Shown: positions 45,738 through 57,400 of the stretch, piece after piece
Layout of the letters: every line of letters begins with the position of its first letter
Position numbering within the stretch: the stretch's first letter is position 1
Assembly (NCBI GenBank): GCA_965112735.1
Contig: OZ218961.1
Coordinates: 434,001-498,000 of the forward strand
Length of the DNA: 64,000 bases
DNA from: Phaeosaccion multiseriatum
Taxonomy: Eukaryota > Ochrophyta, other classes
Direction: 5' to 3'
The notes under the pieces: model-generated
Told to the model about the DNA's origin: nothing
Database searches by the model: none
What the model saw: the letters and a program-made list of their open reading frames with translations, nothing else
Program-made: the position numbers and the translations under genes

Positions 45738-46847
45738 GGGAGCGTGTTGACTACGGCACCAACAACAGTTGCAGTAGTAGTACGCGAGCAGACTACGGCA
45801 CAAACAACAGTTGCAGTAGTGGCAGGAATATTGACTTTGGTACAAACAACAGTAGCTGTAGTAGTACGCGAGCAGACTTCGGCACAAACAACAGCAGTAG
45901 TAGCAGCAGGAATATTGACTTTGGTACAAACAACAGCAGTAGTAGTAGTAGGCATGTTGACTTTGGTACCAACAATAGCAGTAGTAGTACCAGAACCAGT
46001 GTGAGCCTCGGCAGCAACAGCAGTAGTAGAAGCAGCACCAAGGCCGCGCCCTCATACTTGGCGCCCTTGCCTCCTTCGACTTGGAGTCCAACTACCACTT
46101 CTACTGCCACCATCGCTGCCTCTCGGGTGTATGGGCGTGTGTATGGAGCACCAATGTCTTCTGATGCTGCTGCTCCTGCAGACAGTCCTCTTCAGACTAG
46201 GGAGATGGAAGCATCGCTCCTCTCTGGTGGCGCGGCGGAGAGAGAGAGAGAGATAGGAGAGAGTCCGCAGCCTCTTGTGGGTCGTCCTTTGCCGCTGGTT
46301 GTGGGGATAATGCGCCATTCCGTTCGCTTGGATGGGCGGCTTGAGCAGCTCGAGGAGGGGGAGAGAGGGCAGGAGCAGGGGCAGGAGGGGGCAGGGGATG
46401 AAGAGAGGGCACAGGCGCGGAGAGCGAAGAAGAAGGAGAAGAAGACAATGAAGAAGGAGAAGAGGGAGAAGCGTGGGGAAGGGGGGGGAAGGGAGCACAG
46501 TGGCGGAGAGGAGAAGCAGGGTTGCAGTAGGCGCGATGGGGAACGGCAGCAGCAGCATCAGCAGCAGGAGAAGGAGGAGGAGGGGGAGGAGGAGGAGGAG
46601 GAGGAGGAGGAGGAGGAGGAGGAGGAGGAGGAGGACGAGGATAGGGGAGGGGGGGAGGAGGAGGAGGAGGAGCAGCTGGAGTGCCTTCCTTCAGAGCTTC
46701 TTCTGCGCGAATTTCCCTGGCAAGACAGACACACGCGTCCCTACGACACACCCATCTGTGACTACACACTCCCGGCCGCGCAGGTGTGTGTGTGTGTGTG
46801 TGTGTGCCTTTGTTCTTGTTCTTGCGCTCAGCCCCTCTACTCTTTTT

Positions 46848-46878
<31 letters not shown>

Positions 46879-48950
46879 CCTTGCTCCCTTGCTCCCTTCC
46901 TTCCTTCCTTCCTTCCTTCCTTCCTCCCTTCCTCCCTTCCTTCCTTCCTTCCTTCCTTCCTTCCCTTCTCCTCCCTGTCGTAGCTCCCCCTCGCGTCTGT
47001 CTTCATAGGGCGGCCTTTCCCCTGTCTGCTCAATCATGTTCACCACTCGCTTACTCACCTACCCTCACCCCCCTCTTGCTCTTGACTCCCTATGTGTGTG
47101 TTTATCACCCTCAGGCCGCGGCCATCTCATCCAAGGACCACACCTTTGATGTGATCCTCTGTTCCCCCTTTCGCCGGTGCCTGCAAACAGCCGGAGTAGT
47201 GGCGGCACGGCTTGGCATATGGGAAGTTGTCGTACATCTTGGGCTCGGAGAGAGGATGGACAAGGTGAAACAGGACATGAGGGAGAGTCAGAGGCACATT
47301 CAGAGTCAGCGTCAGAGTCAGCAGGCGCGGTCAGCAACCCCACCAGCACCAGCACTAGTACCACCAGTACCACCAGCTCCAGCACCAGTTGGTGATACAG
47401 CAGCACTCCGTGGAGGTGAGCAGATGAGCTCCTCTGGTGGTGGTGGTGGTTGCATTGCTCGCATTAAGGAGGAGGAAGGGGGAGGGGGTGTGGGTGGCGG
47501 TCTCTCCAAGGCCAGGGAGGAGGCGAGACGTTGTAGCCGCGATTATAGCAGCAGTAGCAGAGGGGGTGGTGGTGGTGGTGGTGGAGGAGGAGGCCCAAGA
47601 AAGGCGGATGGCGAAGAAGGGGAGGAGAGCAGCAGCAGTGACGACGCGCCGTCGACCTCGCCCTTGGGTGAGGCCCCTCTTCCTCCCCTGCCTTGTTTTG
47701 CGTACGTGGGGGGGGGAGATATTGCAGAGATGGAGCGAGAGTTGAATAGTTACGCTCTCCATCTGGAACAAGACGAAGGCAAAGAACAAGAACAAGGAGG
47801 AGGAGGAGGAGGAGGAGGAGGAGGAGGAGAGGAAGGAGGCTCACAAGAAGGAGAAGGACAGTTAGCACCTACGGCGGCTGCGGATCGTCGTGGGGGGTCT
47901 GGGAGCGAAGTTGAGGAGGGGCGCAGCACCTCACAGGGGCGGAGGGAGCGGCGGCAGGAGAGGCCATTGCGAAACGACGACTCCTCCTCCTCCGGCGGAC
48001 CCCCCGGGGAAACAGCAGTGGCGTTTAGCAACCACAACATCAGCAGGTGGAGGCATACGGGCAGCAGGAAGCGCGTGCGCGTGCGAGAAGTGCGGGGGCA
48101 GCAGCCCGATGAAGGAGAGAGTGGCCCCGACGGAAAGCAACGCTACGTTGACCTCATCCGGGCTCTGGACAGCGGAGAGGAGTTCTTCGATTTGTTTGAG
48201 TCGGAGGAAGACGACGACGAAGAAGAGGAGGAGAGGGAGGAGGAGGAGGAGGAGGAGAAGATGTACCAGGAAGGGGATGGCACTTCACGCCGTGGTAGGT
48301 CCCCACGCGGGGGGCACAGCGCACCCCCTGGGAGCAGGCGGGAGCACAGAAGAGCCACTTTCAGTCAAATGCATGATGAGGAGGGTGGTGATGATGATGA
48401 TGATGATGATGATGATGGTGATGATGGGCTAAGGAGGAGCATGCGCAGGAGCCGAAGAGGGCAGAGTGAGCACTGTGCAGGGGACGTACTTTGGAGAGAG
48501 GAGCACTGTGGGACGCAGGATTTGCACCACAGCAACGGGACGACGGGGTACGCAGAGCACCAAGGCGAAGGTGTTGGTGGGGCACACAGAGAAGAGGAGG
48601 GGCATCACGGTCGAAGGAAGCGAGGAAGAGGAGGACAGCCACAGCGGCGGCAGGAAGAGGAGGAGGAGGAGGGTTTTCATCCGAAACAAGACGAGCAAGG
48701 CGGAGAAAGGAGAAAGGACGACCGTCATGGTCAGCGGCAGGGGCAAGAGCAGGAGCAGGGGCAGAGAAGAGCGAGGAGGACGCGCAGGAAGGTGTTGGTG
48801 ATCGGCCATGGGGACATGCTCGACGCTGCTGCCGACGGTTTCGCAGGGCAAGTAGTGTATGAGGCGGATTTCTGCGCTTGGGTGGTGTTAGACCTTACTA
48901 AGGGGGAGCTGGTGGACACCTACGGGGTACAAACCATGCCGCTGTTCTAG
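45512..48950 (+). CDS. Histidine phosphatase (phosphoglycerate-mutase fold) with large low-complexity insertions
   Basis: Two exons 45512-46783 and 47115-48950, phase 0, 1,035 aa. The histidine phosphatase core (normally about 200-250 aa) is split by insertions. It reads 'VVGIMRHSVRLD' (catalytic His of the RH-x motif, about residue 267), 'PWQDRHTRPYDTPICDY', 'FDVILCSPFRRCLQTAGVVA' (phosphate-binding Arg, about residue 445), and at the end 'KVLVIGHGDMLDAAADGFAG' (second catalytic His) with 'FCAWVVLDLTKGELVDTYGV'. This order resembles UBASH3/TFC7-like enzymes rather than glycolytic mutases, so a protein or small-phosphoester phosphatase is inferred. Insertions are poly-Glu, poly-Gly, Ser runs and Asp repeats. 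An N-terminal region carries six 16-aa repeats with the core FGTNNSSSS. A copy of the dispersed AVGDTA-type motif is at 47383-47403. Confidence 0.83.
45742..46020 (+). repeat. Six 16-codon repeats (DFGTNNSSSSSR)
   Basis: Six tandem coding units of about 48 nt reading D-Y/F-GTNNS followed by Ser/Cys-rich residues and R. Third-base changes and Ser/Cys swaps show divergence under retained sequence. They lie in exon 1 of the histidine phosphatase gene. Confidence 0.9.
46846..46975. repeat. (CTTG)n/(CTTC)n tetranucleotide array in intron
   Basis: (CTTG)n then (CTTC)n in the phosphatase intron 46784-47114, downstream of a donor that continues as GTGTGTGTGTGTGTG. Confidence 0.85.
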
Positions 48951-49173
48951 ACCAGTTGGTTCAACGGGAGACGGCAAGGCGTCTCTCTGTTTGGACACGG
49001 TTTGGGGTTGGGTACCCGTGCCGTCTTCCCTCCTACTGAAGAGCCGCAGTTGGTGGTACGGGAGTTGGTTGTACGGGAGACCTTTCTTGCTGGGCACGTT
49101 TGGGGTGAGCCGTGCCGCTCTTCCGGCTACACCATGAGGACGAGGGGAAGGAGGAGGACGAGGAGGACGAGGA

Positions 49174-49204
<31 letters not shown>

Positions 49205-49351
49205 AGGAGGTTGTCATACTCTTTCAGCAGTTTCTCCAACGGCAAGACATGACCGACCAATGCCTACACGCACATCACTAGCTTGCGTATCAACACCGAG
49301 TCGGCTGGTTGTACGACACACACACACACACACGCACACACACACACACAC

Positions 49352-49388
<37 letters not shown>

Positions 49389-49530
49389 GACAGAGAGAGA
49401 GAGCATCTCCGCCTGGGCTGCTTTCCTCGCGAGTCCAGGAAGGAAGGCCACGTACCACATTACTGCTTGCCCCCCTGCCTGCCTGGGTGGAACTGGACGT
49501 CCCTGTTCTTTTTTTATTCTATTAAAATTA

Positions 49531-49753
49531 ACACTCGATTTGCGTAAGAATCGCCCAAATCGCCCGTTTTTTGTGCTCTTGCAGAAATGCTGACAAGCAG
49601 GGAAGGGAAAAAGCGATGAAAGCCGAAAGACTATGTGTCGGTAGGCATCTCAAAGAGTTACACGAAGAGCTATAGCGCTCCTCCCAGCGTCATTTTGCGG
49701 AGTTCGTGCAAAAAATGGGGGCGATTTGGACGATTCTTAAACAAATCGAGTGT
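49531..49753. mobile_element. MITE-like foldback element with 44-bp terminal inverted repeats
   Basis: The left end ACACTCGATTTGCGTAAGAA (arm to 49574) and the right end (49709-49753, finishing AAACAAATCGAGTGT) are inverted repeats of about 44 bp with only a few mismatches and a 2-nt indel. The internal part is about 134 bp and non-coding. The flanks are AT-rich (AAAATTA / TTTTTTTAATTTT), with no certain target duplication. The whole is unlike the GC-rich surroundings. A hairpin transcript is an alternative. Confidence 0.7.
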
Positions 49754-50048
49754 GTTTTTTTAATTTTTAATTTTAAAAAATTAAATTAAAAAAAACTAAC
49801 TATTAACAATGATAAATGATGCACGTTAACGCCAGCAGCGGGGGTACAGTTGACAGTTGGTGTTGTGAGCACACGTCGGTTTAAGTTCCCCCGTCCTAGA
49901 GCTGAGTGTGGATAGTAGATAGAGGTCCGTTCAGTTTCAGTTCATTTGACCCAAAATCGATACCGAATCGCAGTACGATATCAATCCAAGGACCAATCAC
50001 ATGCTTGTGCTGTGTGCGTGTGAACTATCCAAACTGCCACCGTAAACA

Positions 50049-50273
50049 TATCCATCCATCCATCCATCCATGCATGCATCCATCCATCCATCCATCTATC
50101 CATCTATCCATCCATCCATCCATGCATCCATCCATCCACCCATCCATCCATGCATCCATCCATCCATCCATCCATCCATGCATCCATCCATCCATCCATC
50201 CATCCATCCATCCATCCATCCATCCATGCATGCATACATGCATCCATCCATGCATCCATGCATCCATCCATTG
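50049..50273. repeat. (CATC)n / CATG tetranucleotide array
   Basis: About 225 bp of ATCC repeats with ATGC interruptions. False Ser-Ile-His and Trp-Met-Asp-Gly frames on the two strands. Confidence 0.9.
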
Positions 50274-50584
50274 GTCGGTCTATCTCTATCAGTGTTCCTC
50301 CTGTGCTTTGTGCTTGTGCCTCTCTCTACACACATGCATATGCATCACCACAGTCCTGATCGCCTCGTCTTCCTCCCTCATCTCTCTCTATATATAGGGG
50401 GTGATAACTCACTCACTCACGCACTCACGCACCCACTCTAACGCACTCACTCAAAATCGCACTCCAATCGTCTCACACATAATCTTACGTATGTATGGGG
50501 GGGGGGCACTACACCATAACACCATACCATCAATTCATCCGTCTAACTCTAATTCAACTTCACTTACTCATGTTCTAGTTCCAT

Positions 50585-52128
50585 TCAATTTGGCACTCGA
50601 TCCTCAATCTGTACCGAAGCCAACGTCCATGACACCTTCCCCCAACTCACTCCTCCAGCCACTTGAAACTGATGTAACCCCTTTAGCGTCCGACCGACCT
50701 CCTGCCCAATGTGTAGGTCCGGCATGGGCTCTCGAATGGGTGAGAGTTGATAACAAAACATGAGACTCAATCCGGAGGCGGAGTGGTGGAAGCCCTTGGG
50801 AAGTGTAACCGTCGCCTTCCCGTCCTCATCCAGCACACAGTTCCCATGCCACGCACGCGCTACACCCGTTCCTGAAGACGAATATCATCCCAAGGGGGAA
50901 GGAAGGAAGGAGGGGGGGAGGGACGGGGGGAGGGAGGAAGGGGGGGGAGGGAGAGAGGGAGAGAGGGAGGGAGAGAGGGAGGGAGCGAGGAGGGAGGGAG
51001 GAGAAGGAGGGATGGAGGAGGGTTCAGTGCCAGGTGCCGGGGGCCACGGTCAGGGGCCAGGGTCAGGGACGGAGAAAGCTGATAGTCGATAGAGAAAAGT
51101 CGACTGACGATACTAGTTCGTAGTCGAAATATGAAAGTCAGTGGACATACAGATAACAGTGGATAATAGCCGCTAGTTAAGCCTCCTTCCTCTCTACCTG
51201 CGGGGTCTTGGGACTTTATAACTCCACACATGTCCGCAGCATCGATTTTCAGTATGTAACGTTGGGTAAAGAATACACTAAACAGCACGAGCATGGAACA
51301 CATGTAGATCAAAAGAAGGACCTGTATAGAGGCATATGGGGACAGGGGGAGGGAGAGAGAGGGTAAGAGAGGCGGAGGGAGGGAGGGAGGGAGGGAGGGA
51401 AGGAGGGAGGGAAGGAGCGAGAGAGAGAAAGGGAGTGATGGGTGGGGGAAAGGTGGGGGGAAAGGGCAGCGGAGGGGAGCTTCACTTGTCAGTTTCAGTC
51501 TCCGCTTTCAGGGCACAAGCCCACTTCCTTACTTTTCGCCTCCTCCTCTTCCTCCCTTCTCCATCCTCTGCCATCTTCCCAACCCCACCCACCCACTCAT
51601 TGACATACTAAGCCCACACATCCACTGCCATCCGCCCACCTTTACAAAGTCCGGGCTGCCACATGACGGACCGCGAAGGTAAGCCATCAGCGATTGGGTA
51701 AAGATGAGCCCAAACTGGACCAGCTGACAAGAGGTGAGGTAAGGAGACCACCACGCGTGTATTCCCATGGAGGTGAGGATGTAGTGCGAATACATGAGGG
51801 CGTGGGCGATGCAGTTGGTGAGGATGGGGAGGAAGATGTCTCCATTAAAGTCAAAGGGCAGGAAGCTGCCCACCACGACGGTGATGGAGGAGTGGTGAAA
51901 CAGGTGCAGGAAGGTAACCTTTTGTGTTGTGTTCCGGGGGTTTGGGTGCATGGCAGTGGATGGGAGGTTGGTGGATGGATGGCAGTGGATGGGGAGGGAG
52001 AGGAGAGGCGGAGGGGTGGAGAGGCACACACACGGGCGGGGAGGGGGAGGAGAGACAGGGACTTAGTTAGTTACTTGTTGTTACACACAGAAAGAGAGAC
52101 AACGACGGAGTGAGAGAGAGCAAGAAGA

Positions 52129-52159
<31 letters not shown>

Positions 52160-52509
52160 CAAGAGAGGTAGAGAGGCGGAGAGGGAGAGAGAACATGAGA
52201 GAGGGAGAGAGATGGAGGGGGAGAGGACGTAAAAGAAGGGAGCTGACAAATGAAAAGCTCTTGAGAGGAGGGGTAAGTGCTGTCGGAGCCCCACTGCTTA
52301 GAGCAGAGGGGGGAGTATTGCGGGGCAGGTGAAGGAGGGGAGGGAGGAAGAAGGGAGAGAGAAGAGGGGAAAGGGAGGGTGCGAAGGGAGGGTGAAGAGA
52401 GGGCGTGAAGGGGCAGTGAAGGGAGAGAAGGTGAAGGGAGGGTGAACGGAGGGTGAAGCGATAGTGAAGTGAAGTGAAGTGAAGTGAAGTGAAGTGAACC
52501 CCCCCCCCC

Positions 52510-52550
<41 letters not shown>

Positions 52551-53535
52551 CCAAGCTCTTGCTGCATCGCCCACTCCTCGCTCGTACCTGACGAAAGGAG
52601 AAGCGCAGAAGGAAGAAGAAGGTGTCGCCGAACTCCAGCCACTTTTGGATGTAAAACAGCGCAATCAGCCTGGCCACGGCCTGCCCCAGGGGGTCCGTCC
52701 GAAGAGTGTTGCACATAAAGTTGGTGCTGTCCGCGTTCAGAACCTCCTCTGCGTGTTGTAAAAACTGCACCCGCTCCTCCGACATCAAGAAACACGCATC
52801 ATCCTGCTCCCCTCCCGAAACTGCTCCTCCTCCTCCCGCTCCTACGCAGAAACCACTACCACTATCACCACTGTACCCTCCCATCCCTCCTCCTCCTCCT
52901 CCTCCTCCTCCTCCTCCTCTTCTCAGAAATCCTGCCTCTTGGAGTGAGTGCCTCTCCTTTATCTCTTGCAGCTTGTAACGTACGAGTCCCACCGCTATGT
53001 AAAGGCTCATTGCCACGTGGAGGAGGTTGTATAGCAGCATGGGTACCTTTAGCGGGAAGGGGGGGCGGGAACCAAGCCACCGAGGGAAAGAGAGGGCACA
53101 CAGAAATGAGGACGAGTAGGCGAGATAGTGACTAGTGAGAAGAGGGAGAAAGAGAAAGATGGGGGGGGGGTCAGGGAGAAGAGAAGAGAACGGGACAGAG
53201 AGAGAGAGAGAGAGAGAGAGAGACGCACACACACGCACAACACACAGAGAGAGAGAGAGAGATAGCAGACAGCCTCCAAGGGATGCAACTGCAGGGTACA
53301 CACTGACCTTGACGTTGTAAGCGCTCCCTCTCCTCCGCATCTTGACGTACAGGGCCCCGGCACAGAGCACGTACAAGACATTGCCCACCACCAGCAGGGT
53401 CTCCTCGACGTCCATATCGAACAGGTCGAGAAGCCATGTCGAGGGCTGGAGGCCGTCCTGGACGCGCACATGGTAGGAGGCGATGGAGGCCTCGTACGAG
53501 CTGATGGCGCGGCGGTAGAAGGGCACCAGGACCAT
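50585..53535 (-). CDS. ELO-family very-long-chain fatty acid elongase with extra C-terminal beta domain
   Basis: Exons (minus) 53308-53535, 52588-53046, 51640-51918, 51198-51321, 50585-50871, in phase, 458 aa. ELO proteins are multi-span ER condensing enzymes that extend acyl-CoA with malonyl-CoA. Signatures: 'ALFYIQKWLEFGDTFFFLLR' and 'VTFLHLFHHSS', the catalytic H-x-x-HH box, then 'IAHALMYSHYILTSMGIHAW' and the last span 'LLLIYMCSMLVLFSVFFTQR'. A Gly/Ser/Cys insertion follows 'LQEIKERHSLQEAGFLRRGG' in exon 2. Exon 4 ends DPA-G (GTAGAG donor) and joins in phase to an exon reading 'ARAWHGNCVLDEDGKATVTL' and 'FQVAGGVSWGKVSWTL', a beta domain normally found in unrelated repeat or tail-type proteins. 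Without this join, translation would run into (CCCT)n sequence, so the fusion is likely but unproven. Confidence 0.8.
52441..52550. repeat. (GTGAA)n plus (CA)n in ELO intron
   Basis: Pentanucleotide GTGAA repeats (about 52465-52497) followed by poly-C and (AC)n to 52549, in the first part (minus sense) of the ELO intron 51919-52587. Confidence 0.8.
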
Positions 53536-54455
53536 GACTCAGTGCCTCTCTCGGCGATGAAAGATGAGTCCGTCCTTGGCTCCCTCCCCTCGTGTTGGCT
53601 CAAGTCCTTCCTTACTTCCTTCCTTCCTTGGCTTCTTCCACGTGTATCCCCTCTCTATTCCCTCCCTCCCTAACGGTTCTTCCGTTGCTTCCCTTCGCTT
53701 CTATTTCTTCTGCTCCGCTCCCTCTGCTCCCTGTGCGAGCGAGAGCAAGTCGAGCGAGACCCCCTCAAGATCCCAGCCTTGCGCCCTGCTGCATGCGTCC
53801 GGATGGCTCAGTCCACCGTCGACCATGGCCACTTCTGTCGCTAACTCTTGCCCCTTGGCTCTCACTTTGGCGCGATGAGGAAGGACTGACGGAAGCAGGG
53901 AAGCTGGAGGAGCAGTCGGGGCACCTGCGGCCACAGGGGCAGCTGCGGCCACAGATGAAAGCAGATAGTAGGCAGAAAAGGAAGGAGGAAGCAGAGGTAT
54001 CACAGATGAAGAGCAGCAGCAGCACAGAGGCCAAGCAAAAAGGGTTGGCGATTTACAATGTATCCGCGGCTCAGAAGCTGGCCTCGATTTTGTGAGTAGG
54101 TGTCATCGAATTCGAGTTGAGGTTGGCCCGACCCTTGTTGTTTTCGCGTTTCATCGCAGCCAAATGGTTGTGTTCAATTGAATCATGGGGCGTAGGCAGC
54201 GAGGCAGACCAGGGTGCGATGATAGCCTGAGGGTCGAGTAGTACTTGGTGGACGCAGTGCAGAGGGGAAGGAAGAGCTGTGGAGACTCTGTGTAATATTT
54301 TTTCGGAAAGGTGGACCGCGCTGGAAGCAGAAGGCGTGTGCGTTTGGGGGTGGAGGAGATCTTCGCTGCGTCCTGCGCCAGGAGGAGGCTCCGGAATGTG
54401 TTGAGTCGTGCGGCTTCTTTGGTTTCGTCTTTTTGTCTTGTAGCGTGCTGGAAAG
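53536..54455. promoter_or_regulatory. Divergent intergenic region (ELO / antiporter), no certain gene
   Basis: 920 bp between opposite starts. A plus-strand frame ending at 54095 ('QKGLAIYNVSAAQKLASIL') looks somewhat protein-like but lacks a start, splice sites or family match, so it was not called. Confidence 0.35.
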
Positions 54456-57400
54456 ATGGCGCACAGAGCGTTTATGGTCCTGTTGCTCCTGCTGCTTCTT
54501 GCTGCACACACTCTGGAAGCAGAGGGGGCGTCGGTGCAGGGTCACGACCACGAGGACGAGGAAGGGGAGAGGCACCACGGTGAAGTGTTGGCTATCGGAG
54601 TCATTATTCTCGCGCTGAGCTGCGGAATCGTTTGCAAGGGATGGGTCGTCAACTACGTCAAGGTGAGGGCGAAAGTCTGATCTATCTGCTCCGTTCTTTT
54701 AAGTGTGTGCACTCATGAAGGATTATCATTCTAACCCACTTGCACCCCATATGTCTTTTCGTGTCTTCTCGCGTGCGTGAGTCTTCTCATCATGGTTCTC
54801 ATTCCCGAACGCCTTGCACCCTTCTTCTTGCTGCTTATGCATAACATCCACCGCCATACCATCAACTAAGTCTCTCCCCCCCCCCCTCATCCCTACACTA
54901 TTCCTCCCCCCGTCCCCCTACTTCCTCCCCTACGCCCTCGCTCCCTCCCTCCCGTCGCTTCCTCCTTCTCTCCGCCCCTGCTCTACATTAACTGCGTGGC
55001 ACACTCGCTCGTACACACGCACGCACGCACGTACCCACGCACGCACCCACGCACACATACCCACAGTTGCCGTACACGGTGATCATCCTCTTCCTTGGAT
55101 GTGCCCTGGCCAAGGTTAACATCGACCACGAAGAGTGGCTCAACGAGGCCCTACACAACTCCACTGAGCTGTGGCAGGCAGTTGACCCTTACGTCCTTCA
55201 GGTCAGCTTAACGGAGCGTTAATGGACCCTTAAGGAGGAGTAATGGGGGCGTTCAGAGGCGTGGACTGATACCAGGCCTGGGTACTGCGTGTTACACGTA
55301 GAAATGGCCCCCTTTTTCTACCTCTTCTGCTCTGCTACTGCTGTTGCTGGTGCTGCCTGTGCTTTCCTCCTGCACCTGCCCTTGCTCTGCCCTTGTGCTG
55401 CTCTGAACAACCAACCCGTCCACCACTGAATACCCAACACCCGCAGGCGCTATTCCTGCCCATCCTCATCTTCGGCTCTGCGGGCTTCAGCGAAGTGCAC
55501 ATCCTCACTAAGGAGCTCTGGCAGGTGCGTATCACCAACTGTGTGTGTGTGTCACCAACGTGTGTGTGTGTGGTGTGTATGCATGTGTGTGTTTGCATTT
55601 GTGTGTGCCACTCACTCCCTCACTAACTCGCATCACTCACCCTCACCCTCTCCCTCATCTACCTTCCTTTTGATCCCCTCCTTCCTTCATTCATCCATGC
55701 CTTTGACCCTCTCTTTCTCTCGTCCATCCATGCCTTTGACCCTCTCTTTCTCTCGTCCATCCATGCCTTTGACCCTCTCTTTCTCTCGTCCATCCATGCA
55801 CTTGGCCTCAAACCTTCCACTGCCTCATCCACCCGTACGTTGTGCCCTCCACTGCCATCCATCAGGTGCTGTACTTGGCCTTCCCCGGAGTCATCATCAG
55901 CACCGCCCTCACGGCCTCCTTTGTCAAATATGTGTTGCCCTATGACTGGTACGTAACTATACGTACCTTCGTACGTAGGAGTGCCCGTAGGAGGCTCAAA
56001 ACCTCCTCCCCAACCATCGCCCCACCCTCACCAATCGTCACATCACCAACTCACCACCTCCCCCCTTGCGAACGGATGGGAACAAAAACAAACCCCGAAC
56101 GATACCGAAACGACACCCAAACGTCACCCAAACGTCACCCACACGCACACACACAGGGGCTGGGACTTGGCCCTCGTGTTCGGGTCCATGATTTCCGCCA
56201 CCGATCCCGTGGCAGTAGTGGCGCTGTTGAAGGAGTTGGGTGTCAGCGACAAATTGGGTATGCTCATCGAGGGAGAATCTCTCTTTAACGACGGTAGCGC
56301 GATTGTCGTGTTTGATGTATTTCTCGAGTCTGCCATTGGCAATGAGCGCAAGTGGTTCGAGATCATCGAGTTTGGGGCTCAGCTTGCTGTGGGAGGGCCC
56401 GTTATGGTGAGTTTTGGGGTTGAGGGCGGAGGGAGGGAGGGAGGGGGCAAGGGAGGGAGGGAGGGAGGGAGGAGGAGGGAGGGAGAGGGTGAGGGTGAGG
56501 GAGGGGGGGGAGGAGAGGGGAGAAGGGAGAGGGAGAGAGAGAGGGAATCACATTAACCTAGTCAACCCAATCAGCCCAACCAACCCAACCAACCTAGCCA
56601 CATTAACCCAATCAACCCACCCAACCTAACCAACGCAACCACATTAACCCGGCCAACCAACACCAACACAAATTCACCTTTGAATGTATGACCATTGAGC
56701 AGGGCACGGTGATTGGCGGTCTGACTGCCTTTGCCTTGGGCTTCATCTTCGACGACGCCCTCGTGGAGATCTCCATCACTATCGTAGCAGCATACGGGAC
56801 CTTCGCGCTGGCGGAGTTCACCAAGTGCAGGGTGTCAGGTGAGGGGGGGGAGGGAGGGAGGGAGGGACGGAGGGACGGAGGGGGGGAGGGAGGTGTGATT
56901 GGTGAAGAGGGAGAGAGGGAGTGAGTATGGGTAGTCGAGGGAGGGTGTTGGAACTACATACCAAGAGGATACGAACGAAGGAAAAGCTAGTAGATGGTGT
57001 CAGAACCAAAGACCAAGAGGCCACAAACGAGGGAAATGGAGGAGGGGAAGGAGCACAGCGGCGGTAGGAGGGAAAGGTGCCAGGGCAGGCAACGTCACAG
57101 GACGAAGAAGGGACACATGCCCAAAGCACCCAAGCATTGCTGTAGTACCACTCACTCTCCCCCTCCCCCTCCCCCATCGCTTTACCTTGTCCGTGACCTT
57201 GAATTGAATTTGAATTTGAATTTGAGCAGGAGTGCTCGCGCTTGTGTTTCTGGGGTTGACACTCAGCACGTACGGATGGCCAAGGATCACGCCCCATGTC
57301 AAGCCCTCGCTCAGACACGTGTGGTGAGTGAGGGGAGGAGGGAGGGAGGGGAGGGATGGATGGATGAATGGATGGAGGGAGGGGAGAGAGGGAAGGAGGT

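Larger units (their letters stand above)
48951..50584. other. Convergent intergenic region with an inverted-repeat element and (CATC)n
   Basis: No gene recognised. Contains GGA and CA arrays (49150-49210, 49318-49384), a foldback element (49531-49753), AT-rich sequence to about 49800 and a (CATC)n array. Confidence 0.5.

Noticed and set aside
53592-54095. Small plus-strand gene ending NVSAAQKLASIL
   Set aside because: No ATG with good context, no splice support and no family; left as intergenic.
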